64,000 nucleotides of DNA, from the NCBI RefSeq assembly GCF_012275445.1, contig NZ_JAAZQK010000017.1, positions 1-64,000 of the forward strand. Reading direction: 5' to 3'. Within the stretch, counting starts at the first letter, position 1, and the number at the start of each line of letters is the position of its first letter. The DNA is from Rhizobacter sp. SG703 (GTDB lineage Bacteria; Pseudomonadota; Gammaproteobacteria; Burkholderiales; Burkholderiaceae_C). Below the pieces are notes generated by a model, which saw nothing but the letters and a program-made list of their open reading frames with translations, made no database searches and was not told where the DNA came from. Below are positions 54,007 to 61,874 of the stretch, piece after piece. Position numbers and translations under genes: made by a program.

Positions 54007-55356
54007 TTACTTCAGTAGCGGAGCGACGCCGTTCGCGAACGGCCAGCCCTGCGTCTCGTCGGTGCCGATCTCCCAGTCGAACGCGCCGCGGATCGTCGGG
54101 TGGTTGGCCTTGACCTGGTTCCAGGTGTCGATTGCCTGCTGGCGCGTCATGTAGTTCGTGACGCCGGCATTGATGCCGAAGCCGACGACCACGTGCTCGG
54201 CGCCGAGCAGCCCGACCCATTCCTTGATGCTGCTGACGACGTAGGCTGCGTCGGCCAGGTTCGGGCCGTCGTAGTACTGCGGCGCGCAGTAGTCGATCGC
54301 GCCGGCGTCCACCATCGACTTGCAGAACACCTTGTCGACCGAGTTCCACGGCGCCGGTGGCGCGCTGATCGCGAAGCCGGGGAAGCGGCGCTTCAGCTCG
54401 AGGCTGATCCAGATCATCTCGTTGGTGTCCGGCGCCTGGCTGCCTTCGAAGGTGTTCCAGTCCATGCCGTCGAGGCCGCCGAGCTGGTTCGCGATGCCGA
54501 CGATGCTGTCGACGAAGGTCTGCGACTTCGCGCGGTTCGGGAAGCTCATGCCGTTGCCGGCGCCGCCGACCGACAGGATGATCTTGCGGCCCTGCGTCGT
54601 GCGGGCGTACTGGATGTCCGCCTTCAGGTTGGTCGCGGCACCGCGGCCGTCGCCGGGCGCGCTCCAGGTGACCGCGCCGGTCGTGCCGGGCGCACCGCCG
54701 ACCGGGCGCGCGGCGAACAGGTACACCAGGTTGTAGTTCGCCGGCAGGTCGCGGATGCGCAGCGGCGACGGCTTCCAGTCGGGGTAGTAGCCGCCAGCGA
54801 CCTTGGTCGGCAGGCCGCCGGTGTCACCCCCGCCGCCGCAGGAGGTCGGCTGCCAGTACCAGGTGCTGATCGTCGGGTTGGTCGCGTCGCTGCCGTTCGC
54901 GGTGACGTTGACCAGCTTGTAGTAGTTGCCGTTCGGCACGTAGCGCACGATGGTGCCCACGGTGCGGTAGACGGTGCCCTCGACCCAGTCGACGGCGCCG
55001 CAGCCGGCGGTCTGCGTGACCTTGTACGACGAGACGAAGTCGTTGAAGCCCAGCGGCACCAGGTTGGCGTTGTCGGCCGCCAGCTTCAGCGAGCGGCCGC
55101 CGTAGTTCGCATGCTCGAACAGCTCGACCTGGTAGCCGCTGCGCACCTTGATCGACGATGCGCGGTCGTTCCACGCGCTGCCGATCCAGCCGCTGCTGCT
55201 GCCGCTGCAGGTCGATGCGCCCTGGTAGTCGACGTGCTCGTACAGGCACACCGCGTCGGCGTCGGCCGCCTGCGCGGCGGGGGCGAACGCGGCCCCCAGC
55301 GCCAGCAGCGCGGCCCAGCCGGCGCGCTGCAATGAATGGGTGATCGAACTCGGCAT
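54007..55356 (-). CDS. Secreted GH18 chitinase-like protein with crystallin and chitin-binding-like domains
   Basis: The 449-residue protein has a signal peptide (to ~30), a beta/gamma-crystallin-like domain (~36-112; VCLYEHVDYQGASTC, VELFEHANYGGRSLKL), a CBM5/12-like stretch (~122-172; VEGTVYRTVGTIVRYV, STWYWQP), a Gly linker and a GH18 barrel (187-449; SVGGAGNG, CAPQYYDGPN). The catalytic motif D296-x-x-D-x-D-x-E reads DGMDWNTFE: Asn replaces the third Asp, and Glu304 is one residue late. Activity is therefore uncertain. GGGGAG precedes the ATG. It splits the rplY-pth pair and has its own operator-like site. Confidence 0.88.
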   Translation of the reverse strand: MPSSITHSLQRAGWAALLALGAAFAPAAQAADADAVCLYEHVDYQGASTCSGSSSGWIGSAWNDRASSIKVRSGYQVELFEHANYGGRSLKLAADNANLVPLGFNDFVSSYKVTQTAGCGAVDWVEGTVYRTVGTIVRYVPNGNYYKLVNVTANGSDATNPTISTWYWQPTSCGGGGDTGGLPTKVAGGYYPDWKPSPLRIRDLPANYNLVYLFAARPVGGAPGTTGAVTWSAPGDGRGAATNLKADIQYARTTQGRKIILSVGGAGNGMSFPNRAKSQTFVDSIVGIANQLGGLDGMDWNTFEGSQAPDTNEMIWISLELKRRFPGFAISAPPAPWNSVDKVFCKSMVDAGAIDYCAPQYYDGPNLADAAYVVSSIKEWVGLLGAEHVVVGFGINAGVTNYMTRQQAIDTWNQVKANHPTIRGAFDWEIGTDETQGWPFANGVAPLLK

Positions 55357-55432
55357 GCTTGCTCCCCGGGTGGTGATGGGGCTGCACGGTAAGTCCATCG
55401 GCGGCCGCAAATCGTGTCTCAAACGTGACGAC

Positions 55433-55446
55433 TGAAACCGCTTTCA
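55433..55446. promoter_or_regulatory. LacI/GalR-type operator upstream of the chitinase gene
   Basis: TGAAA-CCGC-TTTCA fits the TGAAAnCGnTTTCA pattern of LacI-family operators, with the central CG. It lies 77 bases upstream of the chitinase ATG and before the rplY terminator. A second overlapping dyad (GCTTTCA 55440-55446 with TGAAAGC 55455-55461) is also present. No LacI gene is in the window, so the regulator would act in trans. Confidence 0.6.
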
Positions 55447-55461
55447 ATTGCGGCTGAAAGC

Positions 55462-55488
55462 AAAAAAAAAGCCCCGCCAAAGCGGGGC
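55462..55488 (-). terminator. Intrinsic terminator of prs-rplY
   Basis: On the minus strand GCCCCGC-TTTG-GCGGGGC (55488 to 55471) is followed by nine T (55470-55462). This is an ideal rho-independent terminator 26 bases after the rplY stop. It separates rplY transcription from the chitinase gene downstream. Confidence 0.95.
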
Positions 55489-55514
55489 TTCGTGCAAGCA
55501 GCAGGCCGGAGGTC

Positions 55515-56156
55515 TTACCCGCGGTTCTGCTTCTCGCTCTTCTTGGCCTTGGTCGGGGCCGCGGCCACCGGAGCCACCACCACCGGAGCGGCTTCTTCTT
55601 CAGCCGGCACCGAAGTCGAGACGATCACCGGGTTCGGCTTGCCTTGCGTGACGACCTTGATGCCGTCGGCCAGCTTCAGGTCGCTGACGTGCAGCGACTG
55701 GCCCTTGGCCAGGTTGGCCAGGTCGACGGTCAGGAACTCGGGCAGCTGCGAGGCCAGGCACTGGATCTTCAGCTCGGTGACGACGTGGTTCACCAGGCAG
55801 CCGTCGGTCTTGACGGCCGGCGAGTTTTCTTCGTTGATGAAGTGCAGCGGCACCTTCTTCGCGATCTTGGTGGTGGCATCGACGCGCTGGAAGTCGATGT
55901 GCAGCACGATCTGGCGGAAAGGGTGCATCTGGTAGTCACGCAGCAGCACCTTCTCGACCTTGCCGGCCAGTTCCATCTCGAGGATCGACGAGTGGAAGGC
56001 TTCCTTCTTCAGCGCATGGAACAGCGCGTTGTGATCGAGTTCGATCATCGAAGGGGTGCCGGCGCCGTAGACGATGCCGGGAACTTTTTCAGCCAAGCGC
56101 AGGCGGCGGCTCGCTCCGGTCCCCTGCAGCTTGCGCTCGAATGCGACGAATTTCAT
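55515..56156 (-). CDS. rplY: 50S ribosomal protein L25 (CTC form)
   Basis: The 213-residue bL25 has an N-terminal 5S rRNA-binding domain ([28 protein letters not shown]) and the C-terminal TL5/CTC beta domain ([33 protein letters not shown]). It ends in an Ala/Val/Pro-rich tail, then KKSEKQNRG. It starts at ATG 56156 ([10 protein letters not shown]) with GGAG upstream; the open frame beyond is not conserved. prs is upstream on the same strand. Confidence 0.97.
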   Translation of the reverse strand: MKFVAFERKLQGTGASRRLRLAEKVPGIVYGAGTPSMIELDHNALFHALKKEAFHSSILEMELAGKVEKVLLRDYQMHPFRQIVLHIDFQRVDATTKIAKKVPLHFINEENSPAVKTDGCLVNHVVTELKIQCLASQLPEFLTVDLANLAKGQSLHVSDLKLADGIKVVTQGKPNPVIVSTSVPAEEEAAPVVVAPVAAAPTKAKKSEKQNRG

Positions 56157-56263
56157 GTGGACTCCAAACATTGGAAGACACCCGCGACCAGGTGTCGAAA
56201 ACAGGGTCTTGCGACCCTGGCGATCGTGGCCGGCGCCCACGGGCCCCGGCCTTTGCCAGCGGA

Positions 56264-57226
56264 TCAGAAGTTGCTGTTCTGCTCCGCGAACAAGGAAGTC
56301 ACCGATTCACCGTCGGAGATCCGGCGGATGGTTTCGGCGAACAGGAATGCCACCGACAGCGGACGCACCTTCGAGCAGGTCTTGCCCTCGTCGCTGAGCG
56401 GGATGGTGTTGGTGATGACGACTTCGTCGAGCTGCGAGCCCTTGATGCGCTCGATCGCCGGACCGGAGAACACCGCGTGCGTGCAATACGCATAGACGTT
56501 CTTCGCGCCGCGTTCCTTCAGCACCTCGGCGGCCTTCACCAGCGTGCCGGCGGTGTCGATCATGTCGTCCATGATCACGCAGTTGCGGCCGTCGATGTCG
56601 CCGATCACGTGCATGACTTCGGAGACGTTGGCCTTCGGGCGGCGCTTGTCGATGATGGCCAGGTCGCAGCCGAGCTGCTTGGCCAGCGCGCGGGCGCGCA
56701 CCACGCCGCCGACGTCGGGCGACACGACCACGAGGTCTTGATAGCGCTTGCTCTGCAGATCGGACAGCAGCACCGGCGACGCATAGATGTTGTCGACCGG
56801 GATGTTGAAGAAGCCCTGGATCTGGTCGGCGTGCAGGTCCATCGTCAGCAGGCGCTCGACGCCGACGGCCTCGAGCATGTTGGCGACCACCTTGGCGCTG
56901 ATCGGCACGCGCGTCGAACGCGGGCGGCGGTCCTGGCGCGCATAGCCGAAGTAGGGGATCACGGCCGTCACGCGGCGGGCCGACGCGCGCTTCAGTGCAT
57001 CGACCATGATGCACAGCTCCATCAGGTTCTCGTTCGTCGGCGCGCAGGTGGGCTGGACGACGAAGATGTCGCGGGCGCGGACGTTCTGCTGGATCTCGAT
57101 GGCGACTTCACCGTCGGAGAAGCGGCCGACCGAAGCCTTGCCGAGTTCGATGCCGAGGTGCGATGCGATTTCCTGCGCGAGGGCGGGATTGGCATTGCCG
57201 GTGAACAGCACGGTGTTGAAAAGCAC
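56264..57226 (-). CDS. prs: Ribose-phosphate pyrophosphokinase
   Basis: The 320-residue enzyme makes PRPP, a substrate of HisG and nucleotide synthesis. Signatures are [47 protein letters not shown] and [18 protein letters not shown]. The start is GTG at 57226, because GGAGG lies four bases upstream and the protein then begins [14 protein letters not shown] at normal length. An upstream in-frame ATG at 57286 would add 20 residues with no ribosome binding site. Confidence 0.97.
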   Translation of the reverse strand: MLFNTVLFTGNANPALAQEIASHLGIELGKASVGRFSDGEVAIEIQQNVRARDIFVVQPTCAPTNENLMELCIMVDALKRASARRVTAVIPYFGYARQDRRPRSTRVPISAKVVANMLEAVGVERLLTMDLHADQIQGFFNIPVDNIYASPVLLSDLQSKRYQDLVVVSPDVGGVVRARALAKQLGCDLAIIDKRRPKANVSEVMHVIGDIDGRNCVIMDDMIDTAGTLVKAAEVLKERGAKNVYAYCTHAVFSGPAIERIKGSQLDEVVITNTIPLSDEGKTCSKVRPLSVAFLFAETIRRISDGESVTSLFAEQNSNF

Positions 57227-57365
57227 GTTTCCTCCGTCGACGCTCTGGCGGGGTGCGTTGCGGGGTGCGAGCAAGGGCGCATTCATGGTCCAGCGCACCC
57301 ACCCTTCCGTTTCAGCCCCGCGTGCGCTGGTGTGAGCACCGGGAAACAAGGCACATCAAAGAATT

Positions 57366-57442
57366 TGGCAGGGGAGGAAGGACTCGAACCCTCGCATGTC
57401 GGAATCAAAATCCGATGCCTTAACCAACTTGGCGACTCCCCT
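57366..57442 (-). tRNA. tRNA-Gln (anticodon TTG)
   Basis: The 77-base minus-strand gene folds as a cloverleaf: acceptor AGGGGAG (57442-57436) with CTCCCCT (57376-57370), D-arm GCCAAGTTGGTTAAGGC, anticodon stem TCGGA/TCCGA with loop TTTTGAT (anticodon TTG), T-arm with GTTCGAGTC, discriminator G, and encoded CCA (57368-57366). It reads CAA glutamine codons. It sits between ispE and prs, as in many betaproteobacteria. Confidence 0.97.
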
Positions 57443-57490
57443 ACACCGGTTGACCGCAGCCATCGGACCGCGATCCACCTTCAACCTGTC

Positions 57491-58369
57491 TCAGTCGGTG
57501 CACCAGCCCTGCAAGGGATGCTGCACCAGACTGCGGCACATCCGACCCGCCCAACCCGACGGCAGATCCGTCGGCATTGTCGCCGTGGGCGAGTCATTGA
57601 TGCCAGCCCTGGAAAACACCGCACTGCCGGAGCCCGTCATGCGGCTGTTGCCGAAGCGAGCTTCAAGCAGACGGGCGGCTTGCGCCACATCGGAACACTG
57701 GCTCTCGGCCGGGGGCTGCAAATCGTTGCGACCGAACCCGTCGAGAAGGCTTTGTATGCCGCCGTCCTCAAGGAAGCCTGCGACTATAACAGGATCTGTG
57801 TCGCGAACGAGCAGCGGGCTGAGAAAGATGCCACGGGTTTCGATGCTCGCGGCCGGTTTCACGACCGCCAGCCATTGGGCCGGCAGGTCGAGCGGGGTCA
57901 GTTTTTCGCCGATGCCTTCGACCCACGCGCTCCCTTGGCCGAGGAAAAACGGCACGTCGGCGCCCAGCGTCAGGCCGAGCGCCATCAGCTTGTCGCGTGG
58001 CCAGTCCAGCCGCCACAGCTTGTTCAGCGCGAGCAGCGTGCTGGCCGCGTCGGAGCTGCCGCCGCCCATGCCGGCGCCCCACGGCACCTGCTTGTCGATC
58101 GAGATGTCGGCGCCGAGCGAGGTGCCCGACGCCGCCTGCAGGGCCCTCGCGGCACGCAGGCACAGGTCGTCGGCCGGCAACGCGGCGCTCAGGTCATGGC
58201 GCGCGAGCCGCCCGTCGCGGCGCAGTTCGAAGTGCAGCGTGTCGGCCCAATCGATCAGCACGAACACCGACTGCAGCAGGTGGTAGCCGTCGGCACGCCG
58301 GCCGACGATGTGCAGGAACAGGTTCAGCTTGGCCGGTGCGGCCACGTCGTACAAGGCGGTCAGGCTCAT
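57491..58369 (-). CDS. ispE: 4-diphosphocytidyl-2-C-methyl-D-erythritol kinase
   Basis: The 292-residue GHMP kinase phosphorylates CDP-methylerythritol in the MEP isoprenoid pathway. APAKLNLFLHIVGRRADGYH, the ATP loop PWGAGMGGGSSDAASTLLAL and the C-terminal RMTGSGSAVF are intact. It follows lolB by 15 bases on the same strand, the usual lolB-ispE pairing. The tRNA-Gln and prs lie downstream. Confidence 0.97.
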   Translation of the reverse strand: MSLTALYDVAAPAKLNLFLHIVGRRADGYHLLQSVFVLIDWADTLHFELRRDGRLARHDLSAALPADDLCLRAARALQAASGTSLGADISIDKQVPWGAGMGGGSSDAASTLLALNKLWRLDWPRDKLMALGLTLGADVPFFLGQGSAWVEGIGEKLTPLDLPAQWLAVVKPAASIETRGIFLSPLLVRDTDPVIVAGFLEDGGIQSLLDGFGRNDLQPPAESQCSDVAQAARLLEARFGNSRMTGSGSAVFSRAGINDSPTATMPTDLPSGWAGRMCRSLVQHPLQGWCTD

Positions 58370-58384
58370 CGGGCAGCAGGTATG

Positions 58385-58924
58385 TCAGGGGCGATCGATG
58401 CGCGCGCGCACGACCACGGCCGGTGCCTGCGCGCGTTGTGCAACCACCCAGCCTTCGTCGAAGCGGGCGAGGTTGACGTCCCAGCCCAGTTGCTGGAAGC
58501 CCGCGTCGGCCGGCGGCACGGCCGCGCGGCTCGGCGCCCCGGCCCAGGCGCGGCCGCGCAACCAGTCGAACAGCGCGACGATCGGCAGGCTCTCGCCGAG
58601 CATCTCCTGCGTCAATGCATCGAGATCGGGGTAGCTGCGTTGCTCGCCGCCGGTCGTCAGCAGCGCCTTGCGGCCGGACCAGCGCGCCTGCGCGATCGTC
58701 GTGCCGAGCGGCGTCGACAGGTCCAGCCGGCCGTCCTGCGGCGTGCCTTGCAGCTCGAAGCTCGCGCTGACCGAACGCGCCGGGGTCGACGGCGTCGCGT
58801 CGACCTTCACCGACATCCGCCCCGACAGCGACTCCGACGACGCGGTCGGCGCCATCGGCTGCAGCGTCGTGCAGGCGCTCAGCAGCGCGCCGGCCAGCAG
58901 CGTCGCGATGCCCCTCAAGCTCAC
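58385..58924 (-). CDS. lolB: Outer-membrane lipoprotein receptor LolB
   Basis: From the GTG at 58924 the product has 179 residues: a lipoprotein signal (RGIATLLAGALLSAC, lipobox LLSA-C) and a LolB beta-barrel with SLSGRMSVKVD, GTPQDGRLDLSTPLGTTIAQA and LPIVALFDWLRGR. LolB accepts lipoproteins from LolA and inserts them in the outer membrane. The GTG overlaps the TPR gene stop (GTGA). A TTG two codons later is another possible start. Confidence 0.92.
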   Translation of the reverse strand: MSLRGIATLLAGALLSACTTLQPMAPTASSESLSGRMSVKVDATPSTPARSVSASFELQGTPQDGRLDLSTPLGTTIAQARWSGRKALLTTGGEQRSYPDLDALTQEMLGESLPIVALFDWLRGRAWAGAPSRAAVPPADAGFQQLGWDVNLARFDEGWVVAQRAQAPAVVVRARIDRP

Positions 58925-60777
58925 AGGTCGACCCGCAGCCGCGCGAGCGTTTCTTTCAGCACGTCGTTCGCGTTGTCGCGGGTGCGGGCGTCGCGCAGCA
59001 CCTTGCGGGCCTCGTCGCGCTGGCCGCTGATCCACAGCACCTCGCCGAGGTGGGCGGCGATCTCGACGTCCGGCCGCGAGCGGTAGGCCTGCTGCAGCAG
59101 CTTCAAGGCTTCGCTGCGGTTGCCCAGCCGGTACTCGACCCACCCGAGGCTGTCGGTGATGAAGGGCTCGCCCGGCGCGAGGTCGAGCGCCTTGCGGATC
59201 AGGTCGCGGGCTTCGGGCAGGCGCTGGTTGCGCTCGGCGAGCGAGTAGCCCAGTGCGTTGTACGCATGGTGGTGGTCGGGCTTCAGCTCGATGACGCGGC
59301 GCAGCAGGCGCTCCATCTCGTCCATGCGGTTCAGCTTCTCGGCCATCATCGACTGCTCGTACAGCAGGTCGGGATCGTTCGGGAAGCGCTGGTTCGCCTT
59401 CGCGAGCACCGTGTTGGCCTCGCCCCACTGCTTCACGTCGCGCAGGATCTGCGCTTCGGCGAGCAGCTTGGCACGCGCGTCTTCGGTCGTCTTCTCGGGC
59501 GCCTTGCGGATCAGGTCGCGCGCTTCCTTGACCTTGCCCTGGCGGGCCAGCAGCGACGCGCGCCGGGTCTGCACCTCGAGCGCACGCTGCGGGCTGTCGA
59601 CCTTCTTCAGCCAGGCCTCCGCGCCGGCGTAATCGCGCTGCTGCTCGGCCGCCTGCGACAGCAGCAGGTAGGCCTGCACCAGGCCCTGGTCGGCGGTCGG
59701 CGGCGCCTCGTCGTCATCGTCGTCGCCGCCGGGCGCCACGGGCGCAGCCGGCGCCGGCGCGAAGCTGCCGTTCCCGGCCCGCTGCACGTACTGCATCAGC
59801 GCGGCCTGGGCTTCCTTCGGGTGGCGCAGTTCGAGGTGCAGCGCGCCGAGCGTCAACCACGGCGTGGGCAGCTGCGGCTCGGCGCGGGTCACCGCTTCGA
59901 GCTGCGGCACCGCATCGGCATAGCGTTGCGCGGAATTGAGCACCCGCGCGTAGAGCAGGCGGAACGAGCTGCTTTTCGGCTGGGCTTCGAGGTAGTCGGC
60001 GATCAGCGGCTCGACCGGTTGCCCGGCCGTCAGCAGCTCCAGCGCGAGCAGCGCCGGGCCTTCGGCTGTGCGGTCCAGCGTGTGTGCCTGCTGCGCCAGC
60101 TCGAACGCGCGCTTCGCGTCGCCGGCCGCGAGCCAGGCCCGGCCGATCGCGACGCGGGCCGCGGCGCGCGTCTCGGGCACGTCGAGCGACGGTTCGAGCC
60201 AGGCCTGCAGCTGGGTCGCTGTCTGCGTCTTGTCGGTGGCGCGGGCGAACAACCGCGGCAGCGACGCGATCACCGCGGCACGCTCGGCGAGCGGCGTCGC
60301 GGCGAGCATCGCGCGCAGCGGTTCGTCGGCCTCGGCCTGCCGGTTCAGAGCGATCAGCAGCCGCACCTGGTAGCCCATCGCCTCGACCGACTCGGGGATC
60401 GCGCTGCGCCAGGCTTGCGCGGCCGCCAGCGCCTGGTCGCCAGCGCGCGCCTGCAGCGCGATCTCGGTGGCACGGCGGAACAGCTCGGGGTCGCGCGTCT
60501 TGCGGGCGGCATCGAGCAGCACCTGGTAGGCGGTGCCGACCTCGCCGGAGCGCAGCTCCATCTCGCCGATCAGCAACTGGTAGAACAGCGGCGCGTCGAT
60601 CGTCGAGTTCTCGAACGGCTCGGGGGCGACGCCGCTGGCGGCTTCGGCGGCCGGCGCGGGCAAGGCGTTGTCGCCCTGGGCCGGCACCTGGGCTTGCGCA
60701 CCGGTCATCAGTGCCAGCGCACAGGCCGCCGCGAGCGCCGTGCGCGCTGCGTGGGGAACGAGGGAAAGGGCCGGCAT
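58921..60777 (-). CDS. Exported tetratricopeptide repeat protein
   Basis: The 618-residue protein has a signal peptide (MPALSLVPHAARTALAAACA and on to AQA) and at least a dozen TPR-like helix pairs. Clear examples are HHAYNALGYSLAERNQRLPEA and TDSLGWVEYRLGNRSEALK near the C-terminus. An Asp/Glu-rich low-complexity stretch (GGDDDDDEA) lies mid-protein. It overlaps lolB, and similar TPR proteins precede lolB-ispE widely in betaproteobacteria. This suggests a role in outer-membrane biogenesis, but none is proven. Confidence 0.9.
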   Translation of the reverse strand: MPALSLVPHAARTALAAACALALMTGAQAQVPAQGDNALPAPAAEAASGVAPEPFENSTIDAPLFYQLLIGEMELRSGEVGTAYQVLLDAARKTRDPELFRRATEIALQARAGDQALAAAQAWRSAIPESVEAMGYQVRLLIALNRQAEADEPLRAMLAATPLAERAAVIASLPRLFARATDKTQTATQLQAWLEPSLDVPETRAAARVAIGRAWLAAGDAKRAFELAQQAHTLDRTAEGPALLALELLTAGQPVEPLIADYLEAQPKSSSFRLLYARVLNSAQRYADAVPQLEAVTRAEPQLPTPWLTLGALHLELRHPKEAQAALMQYVQRAGNGSFAPAPAAPVAPGGDDDDDEAPPTADQGLVQAYLLLSQAAEQQRDYAGAEAWLKKVDSPQRALEVQTRRASLLARQGKVKEARDLIRKAPEKTTEDARAKLLAEAQILRDVKQWGEANTVLAKANQRFPNDPDLLYEQSMMAEKLNRMDEMERLLRRVIELKPDHHHAYNALGYSLAERNQRLPEARDLIRKALDLAPGEPFITDSLGWVEYRLGNRSEALKLLQQAYRSRPDVEIAAHLGEVLWISGQRDEARKVLRDARTRDNANDVLKETLARLRVDL

Positions 60778-60909
60778 GCAATGCTCCTGAAACCGTGAAT
60801 GATTCTAGGGTCTGGTGACCGCCGCCCGTGAAGACCCCGGGCGAGCCCGGACAAGCGGCACAAGCCCCCGAAGCCGGTCCGACCCGGGCGCGTCGCGATA
60901 ATTCCCTGC

Positions 60910-61737
60910 ATGCCAGAACTTCCGGAAGTCGAGGTCACCCGACAGAGCTTTGCCGAGCGCATCGCCGGTGCCCGCGTGACCGCCGTGCGCCTGGGCAAAC
61001 CGCTGCGCTGGCCGCTCGGCCACGAGCCGCAGGCGCTTGTCGGACAGCGCGTCGGCGATGCGAGCCGCCGAGGTAAATATTTGTGGCTGCCGCTGTCGGC
61101 CGATGTCGACGGCCGGGCCGGGCTGCTGATGCACCTGGGCATGTCGGGCTCGCTCGCGTTCAGCGACCAACCCGGCCCGCCGGGCGCGCACGACCACTTC
61201 GACCTCGAAACCACTCGGGGCACGCTGCGCCTGACCGATCCGCGGCGCTTCGGCGCGGTGGTCTGGTCCGAGGGGCTCGACGGCGGCGCGGCGGGCAAGC
61301 TGCTGGCCGGCCTCGGGCTGGAGCCGTTCGATCCGGCCTTCACCGGCGCCTATCTGCATGCGGCGCTGCAGCGGCGGCGCGTCGCGGTCAAGCTGGCGCT
61401 GCTCGGCGGCGACATCGTCGTCGGCGCCGGCAACATCTACGCCTGCGAGGCGCTGTTCGCCGCCGGCATCAACCCGCGGCTGCGCAGCGACCGGCTGAGC
61501 CGCCCGCGCGCCGAGCGGCTGGCTGCCGCGGTGCGCGACACGCTGGCGCGGGCGCTCGCGCTCGGCGGCTCGACGCTGCGCGACTTTCGCGACGCGCACG
61601 GCATGGCCGGCGCGTTCCAGCTGCAGGCCGGCGTCTACGGCCGCGAGGGCGAGCCCTGCGGCGTGTGCGCGACGACCATCCGCCGCATCGTGCAAGGGCA
61701 GCGCTCGACCTTCTTCTGCCCGCACTGTCAACGCTGA
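60910..61737 (+). CDS. mutM: Formamidopyrimidine-DNA glycosylase
   Basis: The 275-residue bifunctional glycosylase/lyase removes 8-oxoguanine. The catalytic N-terminus [12 protein letters not shown] (Pro2, Glu3), Lys56 in SRRGKYLWL, the H2TH segment [18 protein letters not shown], and the zinc finger [20 protein letters not shown] with CPHC are all present. It is divergent from the TPR gene. With mutY downstream it gives the two arms of the GO repair system, separated by a GTPase gene. Confidence 0.98.
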   Translation: MPELPEVEVTRQSFAERIAGARVTAVRLGKPLRWPLGHEPQALVGQRVGDASRRGKYLWLPLSADVDGRAGLLMHLGMSGSLAFSDQPGPPGAHDHFDLETTRGTLRLTDPRRFGAVVWSEGLDGGAAGKLLAGLGLEPFDPAFTGAYLHAALQRRRVAVKLALLGGDIVVGAGNIYACEALFAAGINPRLRSDRLSRPRAERLAAAVRDTLARALALGGSTLRDFRDAHGMAGAFQLQAGVYGREGEPCGVCATTIRRIVQGQRSTFFCPHCQR

Positions 61738-61762
61738 GCGAGCGGTTCAATCCCCAAGGAAT

Positions 61763-61789
61763 CGACACTTCCCGCGGGTCGCGGGTGTC
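61763..61789 (+). terminator. Hairpin downstream of mutM
   Basis: CCCGCG (61771-61776) and CGCGGG (61780-61785) pair around GGT, extended by GACA/TGTC with a 3-base bulge. GTTGTTT follows shortly after. It could terminate mutM, but the T-run is interrupted, so efficiency is uncertain. Confidence 0.45.
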
Positions 61790-61806
61790 CAGTTGTTTCG
61801 AGGGGA

Positions 61807-61821
61807 GGTCGTCAGACGACC
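61807..61821. promoter_or_regulatory. Perfect 15-bp palindrome upstream of the dynamin-like gene
   Basis: GGTCGTC-A-GACGACC is a perfect 7-1-7 dyad 53 bases before the GTPase start. Its core GTCGTCAGACGAC resembles the dyad at 38798-38815 read on the other strand (GTCGTCAGAACGAC), with one base less in the centre. It may be an operator; the factor is unknown. Confidence 0.4.
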
Positions 61822-61874
61822 ATGCGCTACCATGAAAGCGCGGCGCGCCACTTTCTTGCGCGCCCGCCCACCCC

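Noticed and set aside
57227-57349. Longer prs starting at 57286 or further upstream
   Set aside because: No ribosome binding site precedes those codons, whereas GTG at 57226 has GGAGG at ideal spacing and gives the standard length.
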